The notes under the pieces were generated by a model. The model saw nothing but the letters and a program-made list of their open reading frames with translations. It did not search any database and was not told the DNA's origin. The position numbers were made by a program, and so were the translations under genes. A DNA stretch of 21,144 bases, from IMG/VR virus record IMGVR_UViG_3300025137_000364, positions 1 to 21,144 of that record. One strand, given 5' to 3'. The stretch's first letter is position 1. Every line of letters starts with the position of its first letter. Origin of the DNA: a virus. Shown one piece after another: positions 14,653-21,144 of this stretch.

Positions 14653-16599
14653 TTAAGCACCTTTACAGAAAGATACAGCGTGTCTTACGCCCATATCTAC
14701 TGACTGGAGAGCTACCACACGGACGCTTCCTGTTGAAGATAAAGAATAAGGATCCACAACAATATCAAGAGTTCCAAAGAAACCAACTAGGAAATCTGAG
14801 AAGTTACCAAATAAATACTTATTAGCATCTATTTGTGTTGATACGATTGCGTTATATCCATTAATCTGGCCATTTTCAGCAACAAAGCTAGATGTGCCAG
14901 CTACTTTAGGTGTTCCTTTCATGTTGCCCATGTTAGTTGGGTTAACAATGTATGAAAGATCTCCAAGTAGTGCATTATCAGCTGCAACTAAAGATTCCAT
15001 GCCAAGCATTTCTAAATAAGTTGGAGTAGATGCTGCTGCAAAAGCTGCGGCAGAGTTAATTCCAGTTGTATTTAAAATACCTTTAGGATTTCCGTTGTTT
15101 CCAGAACCACTAATACCGACATTGTCAATATGAACAGCGATAGATTTTGTTAAATCATCTCTAATTAAGTTTTCAACATCTAAAGATGATTGAATCATTA
15201 ATTGTCTAGTTACATCAACAAAAGCACCCAATGTTTTAGGAGTAAGACTTACATTCCCAATTGTTGGAGTTTGGTTAGATACAGCTCCGCCCTCAGTAGC
15301 TACAAAAGCAGCACTTGAAGCAGTTAATTTCTTAGGAATCTTAACATCGCCTGTTAAACCTCTAAGCAAAGTTGTACCAGCGGCCATAATAGATGAATTA
15401 GCTCTAAGGACATCAATAAAATCCTGTGGTCTAAAATCTTCACCAGATAGATCGCCTTCGTTACCCATTGTCATGCCTCTTTGAGACCATTCAGCCATAA
15501 CTTCACCAGGCAATAAAATACCTTGTGCTGTTCTGCCTTGTGCTTGTCCAGCAGCTGCTGAACATTCAAATTCAAATTTAGCTTCTTCTTGTGCACGCCT
15601 ATCTGTAGGATTTGCCATAGCATTAACTGCTCTTAATATGCTAAATCTTTTTGATTCTTTTGGTGTTAAACCAATTTCACCTGGAGTTTCTAAAGGCTTA
15701 TCGTTTCCGATATTATCTAATAAGATGCCTCTAAAATCTTCAACTGTAGAACCATTTGCAATTGCTTGATCTGCTAGGTCTCTTTTGTTGTGCTTGGTAG
15801 CAAGATCTAAAATCTCTTTTGAGTTTTTAGCAAATTCTTTTCTTGCTTCGTCTGCACTTTGAGATCTAACTTCATCAAGATTAATTTCTTGTTTTTCATT
15901 TTCCATTTTAGTTACCTGTATATTTGGAGTTTTGTTAGATTTAGAACGGCCAACGCCAACTTGCTTGGATTGATCTGCTGGGATTGAAACTATAGATGCT
16001 TCCATAGGTGTCCAACTAGCCCTGTAATGATCGCCAATCTCATCATTTGTTGCCTGTTCAAGTTTATTTACTCTGTAGCCAACTGAAATATTTTGTTTTA
16101 TTCCATCAACTACATCTTGAAAAACTTCCTGAGCAAGAGCAGATCTACCAAATCTGACCACAGCAATTGTTCTTTTCGCTGCCTCATCAAGTCTAAATTC
16201 TTCTACAACACCTATCTGCTCATCCATACGATGGTTGTTCAGTAATGGTGCTGTTCCAGAGGCCATAAATGACATATCTACATCCTCTGCTTTGTGAGAA
16301 AGCACTTCAAGGCCAAAACCTCTTTCAACTTCGCTTTCAGAGCTAACTCCGATTCGCACTCGTCTTTCTTTCTCGTCTATGTAAGATGCCCTGGAGAGAT
16401 CAATAGTTCGATAAGTTACCTCATCGTCAAATAATCTTTCTGTAGCATCTAATTCAACACCCTCATTGACTTCAACAGATTCAATAATTGGATCTGCTTC
16501 TGCTTCGCTGAGGATGGGATTTTCACTTTTAAATTCCATGCTTACCTCGCTAGGATGTTTTTCATTTGGCGTAATTGCCTCTTGAAACTTGTTATTCAT
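14653..16599 (-). CDS. Prohead protease-major capsid protein fusion (648 aa)
   Basis: One polypeptide carries both functions. Residues about 55-215 are an S78/U35-type prohead protease: the block APLLNNHRMDEQIGVVEEF holds the likely catalytic His123, KQNISVGYRV holds the likely Ser172, and ASIVSIPAD (201-209) is a conserved strand. Residues 232-300 are a charged helical delta/scaffold region (QSADEARKEFAKNSKEI). From about 310 the HK97-fold capsid begins: QGILLPGEVMAEWSQRG, KIPKKLTASSAAFVATEGGA, LGAFVDVTRQLM, DDLTKSIAVHIDNVGISGSG, GNPKGILNT and a hydrophobic C-terminal end. The ATG at 16599 has AAGGAG 9 nt upstream and overlaps the portal stop by 8 nt. An internal ATG (Met232) may give a separate capsid protein. 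Protease cleavage is inferred to separate the parts. Confidence 0.88.
   Translation of the reverse strand: MNNKFQEAITPNEKHPSEVSMEFKSENPILSEAEADPIIESVEVNEGVELDATERLFDDEVTYRTIDLSRASYIDEKERRVRIGVSSESEVERGFGLEVLSHKAEDVDMSFMASGTAPLLNNHRMDEQIGVVEEFRLDEAAKRTIAVVRFGRSALAQEVFQDVVDGIKQNISVGYRVNKLEQATNDEIGDHYRASWTPMEASIVSIPADQSKQVGVGRSKSNKTPNIQVTKMENEKQEINLDEVRSQSADEARKEFAKNSKEILDLATKHNKRDLADQAIANGSTVEDFRGILLDNIGNDKPLETPGEIGLTPKESKRFSILRAVNAMANPTDRRAQEEAKFEFECSAAAGQAQGRTAQGILLPGEVMAEWSQRGMTMGNEGDLSGEDFRPQDFIDVLRANSSIMAAGTTLLRGLTGDVKIPKKLTASSAAFVATEGGAVSNQTPTIGNVSLTPKTLGAFVDVTRQLMIQSSLDVENLIRDDLTKSIAVHIDNVGISGSGNNGNPKGILNTTGINSAAAFAAASTPTYLEMLGMESLVAADNALLGDLSYIVNPTNMGNMKGTPKVAGTSSFVAENGQINGYNAIVSTQIDANKYLFGNFSDFLVGFFGTLDIVVDPYSLSSTGSVRVVALQSVDMGVRHAVSFCKGA
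15904..15917 (-). promoter_or_regulatory. Candidate internal start for separate capsid protein
   Basis: Met232 of the fusion (ATG 15906-15904) is preceded by AGGTAA at 15917-15912, ending 5 nt upstream. It lies exactly between the protease end and the helical delta-like region (MENEKQEINLDEVRSQ). A similar AGGTAA lies before the small terminase ATG in this genome. Use of this start is inferred. Confidence 0.35.
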
Positions 16600-18070
16600 T
16601 ATCTGGATCTCCTTCTACTTCTGCTGGCACTGGTGCCTTATTACCAAAAGGCTGGAAAGCTGTAGAGATTCCATATTGTTCTGCCAGTTCTTTTTCTTTT
16701 TGGTGCTGCTCAAATGTTTCTTCAACATCTTTACCATAGCTACTTACTATGTCGCTATATGTGGTTATTCCGTTTTGCAGGCCAACAACATTGGCTTGCA
16801 TTTCTTTGAGTGGATCTATCCAGGCAAAAGATCTTGGAATGTAATTTATTGAATCAGCAAATTTATCAAACTTACCCATAGGCAAATTGATAGCTTTGGT
16901 TGTAATTGCCATTTCAAGCCAGCGTTTAAATATGACATCTACAAAATGCTGTATGCAAAATTCTTGCCACAATTGGAAATGGCTTCTGTCCTCTAACGCA
17001 CCCTGGCGTATAGAGCTGTAATTAACAGAGGTTAAATCATTAGACAAAGCGTGGTAGCTAATATTAAGGCCAGAAGCAATAGATCTTAAAACAGTTGTTG
17101 TAAAAGATTCAAAAGCACTTGTTGGATGTGTTGGATCATAAGGTGTAAATTGCACGCCATCTGGCAGCTGCTGGAATGTACCAGGCTCTACATTCATGAC
17201 TGGATTAAAATCATCTTCTACACCATCACCAACATAAGAGTTGCCATCTGGTGAAGAAAAGAATCCAGATTTACTAGCACCCAATCTTGCGGCCACTATT
17301 TCAGCCTCTAAATATCCAGAAAGCATTTTTGAATTAGCCATTGCTGTTGCAATATGACTAACGCCTCTTGTTTGTTCTGCCCTGTTTGGCATATAACAAT
17401 GAGTAATCTCCTCTGCTGGTACTCTTATATGCTTATTAGCAATGTCATAAGTATCACCATAAGGATGATTTTTAAATAAATGATAGGCTACTGGCTTTCT
17501 GAATTGATCTACCTCAACACCCATGCAGATCTTATTGCCATTTTTTAATGTGTAGTTTAAATCTTCGTCTAGGTGATCTGCTTCAATAAATTGTATTTGA
17601 TAACCATAAGGGCTTGCATTAGTCTTTATATGTCTTATTAAAACTTCACCATCTCTGGCCAGGGCTTCAACAAATAATTTTTGACAATCTAAAAAAGACA
17701 AACGGCCATTTGCAGTGCATATACCTAGCTTGCCCCATTTCTTCCAGGCATCTTCAATTTGTCTGTTCGCCAGTAAGTCTAAGGATCCATTTTCATTTCT
17801 AGCTTTAGCTGAGATCCGCACGCCATGTTTGCCAACTACATTTGATACCATTAAATTTAGATAACGGCTTATGTATGAATCATTCCTGGCCAAACTTCTG
17901 GCCCTATCTCTTAGCGTTCTTATTGAATCTTTAATTTCTGCATCGGCAGATTTACTGGAAGTTAAAAAATCAGCAAACAATCTGCCAGTTGATGCTCCTT
18001 GGTAGCTTCTTTTATATGTAAAGCCTTTTGGTTTAGTTTGTCGATTAAATATGTTGTTGTACCAAGCCAT
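16592..18070 (-). CDS. Portal protein, lambda gpB type (492 aa)
   Basis: Forms the dodecameric portal through which DNA enters and leaves the head. It matches the Phage_portal_2 pattern: SYQGASTGRLF at 22-32, RTLRDRARSLARNDSYISRY at 51-70 and NLMVSNVVGKHGVRI at 72-86, then a W-x-x-W (WKKWG) block, LFVEALARDGEVLIRHI, EADHLDEDL, EEITHCYMPNRAEQTRGVSH, and a C-terminal wing (FIPRSFAWIDPLKEM-like, WIDPLKEMQANVVGLQNGI). The start overlaps the upstream gene as TAATG at 18070, and the stop overlaps the protease-capsid start by 8 nt. Order W, portal, protease-capsid matches lambda W-B-C-E. Acidic C-terminus (PAEVEGDPDNE). Confidence 0.92.
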   Translation of the reverse strand: MAWYNNIFNRQTKPKGFTYKRSYQGASTGRLFADFLTSSKSADAEIKDSIRTLRDRARSLARNDSYISRYLNLMVSNVVGKHGVRISAKARNENGSLDLLANRQIEDAWKKWGKLGICTANGRLSFLDCQKLFVEALARDGEVLIRHIKTNASPYGYQIQFIEADHLDEDLNYTLKNGNKICMGVEVDQFRKPVAYHLFKNHPYGDTYDIANKHIRVPAEEITHCYMPNRAEQTRGVSHIATAMANSKMLSGYLEAEIVAARLGASKSGFFSSPDGNSYVGDGVEDDFNPVMNVEPGTFQQLPDGVQFTPYDPTHPTSAFESFTTTVLRSIASGLNISYHALSNDLTSVNYSSIRQGALEDRSHFQLWQEFCIQHFVDVIFKRWLEMAITTKAINLPMGKFDKFADSINYIPRSFAWIDPLKEMQANVVGLQNGITTYSDIVSSYGKDVEETFEQHQKEKELAEQYGISTAFQPFGNKAPVPAEVEGDPDNE

Positions 18071-18690
18071 TATGTTAGATCTGTTGGATTAAAAGTTGAG
18101 TGCCTACCAAAGCTAACTTTGATATTGTTTCCAGAGCCTTTGCCATTTTTAACTCTGGCCTGTTTTAGTTCTTGTAAATATTCTGTTTTAAATCTATCTC
18201 TAAATGTCATAAGCTCGTCAATAGACATTCTGGAAAGAGATCTGCCTGCAATACTCATAGAAGATTGATCCATTGTTGCTCTGTTAAGTGCAACTGCTTC
18301 AATTGCATCAAGCATTTGTTTTGCAAAAGATCTTACGCTGCTAGTTGTTGTGTTGTAATTTGGTTGTACATTAACAAAGCCTTCGCCAACTTTAATGCGG
18401 CCACCGCTGTTTCTATGTATGTTGGCTATGTAGTTATATTCGCCAGGCGTGTAATTTGTTGTCGTTGAATGTGGCAGCTCTACTTTGTAATTATCGCCAT
18501 CATTAGTTGCAACAACTTGAAAATGCACATTTGTTGCACCATCAATTAAATTAAATTCATACTTTAGTGTGAAAGCTGCGTTGCTGTAATCTGTTCCCAG
18601 GTTGTTATTTACCCACGCCCAATTATCACCAGCTTTTAATTCTGCTGGAACGGATGTTGGGTAATTTGTTGAATCGAATAAATTGGCCAA
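18070..18690 (-). CDS. Head-tail joining protein: beta domain plus gpW-like domain (206 aa)
   Basis: Sits between terminase and portal as lambda W does. The start is TTG at 18690; AGAGG lies 5 nt upstream, and no earlier in-frame ATG exists. Residues about 15-105 look like a beta-sandwich (GDNWAWVNNNLGTD, FTLKYEFNLIDG, YTPGEYNYIANIHR). Residues about 115-185 form a helical hairpin with the gpW-type signature: QMLDAIEAVALNRATMDQSS, then MSIAGRSLSRMSIDELMTFR and an amphipathic helix (RFKTEYLQELKQARV). Proteins of this two-part design are common in proteobacterial phages and prophages. gpW binds below the portal and makes a platform for the tail. The role of the beta part is unknown. Confidence 0.75.
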   Translation of the reverse strand: MANLFDSTNYPTSVPAELKAGDNWAWVNNNLGTDYSNAAFTLKYEFNLIDGATNVHFQVVATNDGDNYKVELPHSTTTNYTPGEYNYIANIHRNSGGRIKVGEGFVNVQPNYNTTTSSVRSFAKQMLDAIEAVALNRATMDQSSMSIAGRSLSRMSIDELMTFRDRFKTEYLQELKQARVKNGKGSGNNIKVSFGRHSTFNPTDLT

Positions 18691-18812
18691 TAGATCCTCT
18701 TAATAAAAAAAATACACCAAGCTAAAACACTAAGGTTATTTAATTTACTGTCAAATATATTTATTACGAATTATTTAAGAGATCTCAGCTGTAAAACTAA
18801 CATTATTCGTAA
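18691..18812 (-). promoter_or_regulatory. Non-coding gap between terminase and head genes: candidate promoter region
   Basis: Largest gap in the window (122 nt, very AT-rich). It contains a perfect -35-like TTGACA on the minus strand (18754-18749), but the best -10 partner at 16-nt spacing (TAGTGT) matches only 3 of 6 bases. An inverted repeat ATTACGAAT (18763-18771) and ATTCGTAAT (18805-18813) flank two palindromes, GAGATCTC (18779-18786) and CAGCTG (18786-18791). No U-run terminator is evident. Possible operator or promoter for the head-tail operon. A 10-codon ORF in it is not credible. Confidence 0.35.
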
Positions 18813-20642
18813 TTATTGCTTCCAACTGTTAGCAAAATTAGATCCAGGCATAAATCCAGGGCCTTTTGGGTTGCCAGAGGTGTTTTTTGTATCTACCTTA
18901 GTACCAGTTAATAATCTTTCTTCTATCACATCAAAATTTGGATTTAGTAAATAAATTGCAGCAAAGTTATACACAGTTACATCCAAGGCCTCATTCCTGG
19001 GCCTAATTTGTTTCCAGGCTAAAGTTTTACGGCCACGGATCCATTTAGTAATTCTTTTTTCAGCTGTAAGCTGCTTAAAGTATTCCTCATCAACATCTGC
19101 TGGGAAATGCAGTGTTGTTGTATCTTGATCTGCATTAAGCCTTGCAAATATGTTTTCTTTTGCTGTATCAGTTCCAACTGTATATAAGGCTACTTGCGTT
19201 TTGCCTACATAACTTGGCTTACTAACTATTGGCTTACCTGCAACGCTTGCTCCTTTAATAGCAAAAATTCTTCTGCCCTGGCGTGGTTTTGTAAACGAAT
19301 ATACAATTTGCGAATGATGGCCACCAGAATCGATGCAGGTAGATGAAATTGCAATAGATCTACCAGATTCAGTCTTAAATCGACTTTTAAGATATAGATC
19401 TAATTCATTCCAGACATTAACCGCATTTGGATCTCCCCAGAATACTTTGTATTCAATTACCCAGGCTTCATAGTTATGGCCCCATCCCATTACTTGGGCC
19501 TCTAATCTATCTTTTTGCGTATCAACACCGCAAGTTGCAACCAAAATATCTTCTGGCAGGCTTAGGCCATCATAATTTAATCTTCTGGCCAACAAGCCTT
19601 CATGCTCTACGCCATCGCCCTGTTCTTCCCAGCTTTCTCCCAGGCTAGTATTTATAAAAGTCTTTAACATTTCTGGCATTTTTTTTGCTTCAAGAAAGTT
19701 TACGGCCATTGATGCCCAAGTTGACCAGGGAGAATACAACTCTGAAATATGAAACCCTGCTGTTTTAACAGAAGATTCGGTGGCTTGCCATTCGCCATGT
19801 TTTAGCATCCAGGGCTTTTTAGATTCGTCAATTACAGATCCACATTCCTGGCAGCAATAATGTGCTGTTTCTGGTTTACCTTCATCCCATACAACATTCT
19901 TCCAAAGCAATCTTTGTTTAGTATGACACTCTGGACATGGAACCATATAAAAGCGTTTATCTGATTCCTCAAATGCAGCTTCAATTTTAGAGATCCCTTT
20001 TACAGTTGGAGTGCTGCACATATAAATTTTGCGGTTCCAGAATGTTTTTGTCCTGGCTATAGCTAAATCCGAAGGACTGCCTTCTGAGCCAGCAGAAAGT
20101 TCATAACGATCTAATTCGTCTAGTAGTAAAATTCTTATTGGTCTACTTGCAAGGCCAGCAGCAGAGTTAGATCCAACCAAAGATAAGTGGCCGCCAGGAA
20201 ACTTTTTGTGCAAAACAGTGTTGCTGCTATCTCTAGATCTAGCATCTGCAACTAAGTCTCTAATTTTATTGCTATCTCTTATCATTGCGGCCAAACGATC
20301 TTTTGAAAATGACTGGGCCATAGCTAAAGTTGGCTGAACACATAACATTGGCGAGGCATCTTGATCCATGTAGTAGGCAATGGCATTTAGTATCAATTCA
20401 GTCTTACCAACTTGCGATGATGTCATTACAACTATTCTTTCAATACCTGGATCATTAAAAGTATCCATAATTTCTCTTTGGTATTCTGCCCTGGTTGTAT
20501 TCCATTGCCCAGCTTCCGCAGAGTTCTCTGGGCTTAAACGCCTATGCGAATCTGCCCATTCTGAAATCTTTAAATCTGGTGGCGGTTTAAATACTGCTTT
20601 CGTGTTGTTCAACACGATCTGCATATTCTGTAGGTATTCCAT
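18813..20642 (-). CDS. terL: Terminase large subunit, GpA family (609 aa)
   Basis: Packaging motor ATPase and nuclease. The GpA-type N-terminus is present (KISEWADSHRRLSPENSAE, AEYQREIMD). ATPase: a deviant Walker A, MTSSQVGKTE, at 73-82; Walker B ILLLDELDR at 171-179; coupling motif STP at 210-212. A zinc-ribbon-like pair CPEC (236-239) and CCQEC (263-267) lies between the ATPase and nuclease domains, as is usual in this family. Nuclease acidic residues are Asp374 (CGVDTQ), Asp438 (CIDSGG) and Asp554 (ALDVTVYN). The ATG at 20642 has AGGAG only 3 nt upstream, so Met7 (20624) is an alternative; the gene overlaps the small subunit by 56 nt. Confidence 0.95.
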   Translation of the reverse strand: MEYLQNMQIVLNNTKAVFKPPPDLKISEWADSHRRLSPENSAEAGQWNTTRAEYQREIMDTFNDPGIERIVVMTSSQVGKTELILNAIAYYMDQDASPMLCVQPTLAMAQSFSKDRLAAMIRDSNKIRDLVADARSRDSSNTVLHKKFPGGHLSLVGSNSAAGLASRPIRILLLDELDRYELSAGSEGSPSDLAIARTKTFWNRKIYMCSTPTVKGISKIEAAFEESDKRFYMVPCPECHTKQRLLWKNVVWDEGKPETAHYCCQECGSVIDESKKPWMLKHGEWQATESSVKTAGFHISELYSPWSTWASMAVNFLEAKKMPEMLKTFINTSLGESWEEQGDGVEHEGLLARRLNYDGLSLPEDILVATCGVDTQKDRLEAQVMGWGHNYEAWVIEYKVFWGDPNAVNVWNELDLYLKSRFKTESGRSIAISSTCIDSGGHHSQIVYSFTKPRQGRRIFAIKGASVAGKPIVSKPSYVGKTQVALYTVGTDTAKENIFARLNADQDTTTLHFPADVDEEYFKQLTAEKRITKWIRGRKTLAWKQIRPRNEALDVTVYNFAAIYLLNPNFDVIEERLLTGTKVDTKNTSGNPKGPGFMPGSNFANSWKQ

Positions 20643-21087
20643 TTTCTCCTAGCTCACTGAGTGCATCGTTTATGTTTTCTTTAATTAATTGCTCTGCTTC
20701 TGGGTATGTCTCCAGGGCAATAACTTGATGGGCAATCCTAGAAGGCAATCCCAACAGCTTGGCCCTAACATTGGCCACAAAATCTGTCCAGGTATCTTGA
20801 ACCAGTTGTGCTGGTATTAGCTGGCCTTCAAGTTGGTTTACTTCAAGCTCTGCCTTATCAGCCTGGAATTTTGTTAGTCTGGTTTTTTCTTCGGCTATGT
20901 CTCCGCCTCCGCTGCGTTTGTTGTAGCCGCCTAGCTTGCGAAGGTAAGAAATATAAGCAATTCTGCAAACATCAATGTTCAAAGGAGATCTACCCATTTT
21001 AGAGGGCAAAATACCATCCCTTATAAGCTCTGAGATCCTTTTGGTGCTAAGGTCTAAGTGTTCAGCTAATTCTCTTTGTGTAGCCAT
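20587..21087 (-). CDS. terS: Terminase small subunit, Nu1-like (166 aa)
   Basis: DNA-recognition subunit of the packaging motor. The N-terminus is a helix-turn-helix (TQRELAEHLDLSTKRISELI, residues 3-22) followed by a wing (GILPSKMGRSPLNID). After a Gly-rich hinge (NKRSGGGD), a long helical region (AEEKTRLTKFQADKAELEVN, then QLEGQLIPAQLVQDTW) forms the oligomerisation coiled coil seen in Nu1-type and related small terminases. The C-terminus overlaps the large subunit start by 56 nt and so probably couples their translation. The ATG at 21087 has AGGTAA upstream. The binding site (cos or pac) would be expected nearby, upstream of this gene, and is not certain in this window. Confidence 0.85.
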   Translation of the reverse strand: MATQRELAEHLDLSTKRISELIRDGILPSKMGRSPLNIDVCRIAYISYLRKLGGYNKRSGGGDIAEEKTRLTKFQADKAELEVNQLEGQLIPAQLVQDTWTDFVANVRAKLLGLPSRIAHQVIALETYPEAEQLIKENINDALSELGENGIPTEYADRVEQHESSI

Positions 21088-21144
21088 AATTACCTAATTA
21101 AAAAAGGGCTGTCGCTACAAAAAGCATGGGATGCGAATTTACCA
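21088..21144. other. Upstream region of the small terminase (57 nt, edge of window)
   Basis: No gene fits. It contains AGGTAA 3 nt before the terminase ATG (minus strand) and a weak GCAT-CCC-ATGC stem followed by five T on the minus strand. Phage packaging sites often lie beside the small terminase gene, but no specific site can be recognised here. Confidence 0.3.

Noticed and set aside
18727-18754. TTGACA with TAGTGT as a full sigma-70 promoter
   Set aside because: The -10 element matches only 3 of 6 bases; kept only as a candidate within the gap.
21124-21134. GCAT-CCC-ATGC stem followed by five T (minus strand) as a terminator
   Set aside because: Only four base pairs; too weak to call, and the sequence to the right is missing.

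Overview
The window is the structural half of a tailed-phage (Caudoviricetes) genome with a lambda-like, siphovirus-type morphogenesis module. Every gene I can support is on the minus strand, so the module reads from the right end (about 21.1 kb) to the left end. The DNA is AT-rich. The tail-fibre genes have N-termini and repeats familiar from uncultured marine phages, which suggests a marine or aquatic bacteriophage or prophage of a proteobacterium. The host cannot be named from this sequence. There is no integrase, replication gene, lysis gene, tRNA or CRISPR array here.

Right to left, packaging and head: small terminase (20587-21087); large terminase of the GpA type (18813-20642); a 122-nt non-coding gap with a TTGACA box and inverted repeats; a gpW-like head-tail joining protein with an added N-terminal beta domain (18070-18690); lambda-B-type portal (16592-18070); and one polypeptide that fuses an S78/U35-type prohead protease to an HK97-fold major capsid protein (14653-16599). 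A strong GNRA hairpin follows the capsid gene. Then come a small lysine-tailed protein and two adjacent full-length paralogues that resemble the lambda FII head-tail stopper (13626-14380).

Tail: tail terminator (13180-13626), a 53-aa protein (13005-13166), tail tube protein (12629-13018), tail assembly chaperone G (12290-12625) with a canonical A_AAA_AAG slippery site that gives a G-T fusion (12141-12625), a short tape measure protein of 564 aa (10457-12151; about 85 nm by the 0.15 nm per residue rule), a distal tail protein, a hub protein, and a lambda-J-like tip protein (5941-9309) carrying a textbook EF-hand loop.

Adsorption: a 116-aa protein of unknown role, a 1008-aa repeat-rich fibre (2503-5529), a 298-aa fibre (1605-2501), a 469-aa LamG/SPRY-like adhesin (192-1601) and the start of a further adhesin running off the left edge. 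Between about 172 and 2419 the DNA has no GATC, whereas the neighbouring 3-kb fibre gene has about 27, so the left adhesin cassette looks compositionally distinct.

The genes are tightly packed. Seven junctions use the same TAATG stop/start overlap, which suggests one co-transcribed operon with translational coupling that sets the order and stoichiometry of head, neck, tail and fibre proteins. The most notable features are the GT frameshift, the tandem stopper paralogues, the protease-capsid fusion with a possible internal start, the post-capsid hairpin, the EF-hand in the tip protein and the GATC-free adhesin cassette. None of these amounts to a clearly new defence or mobile system.
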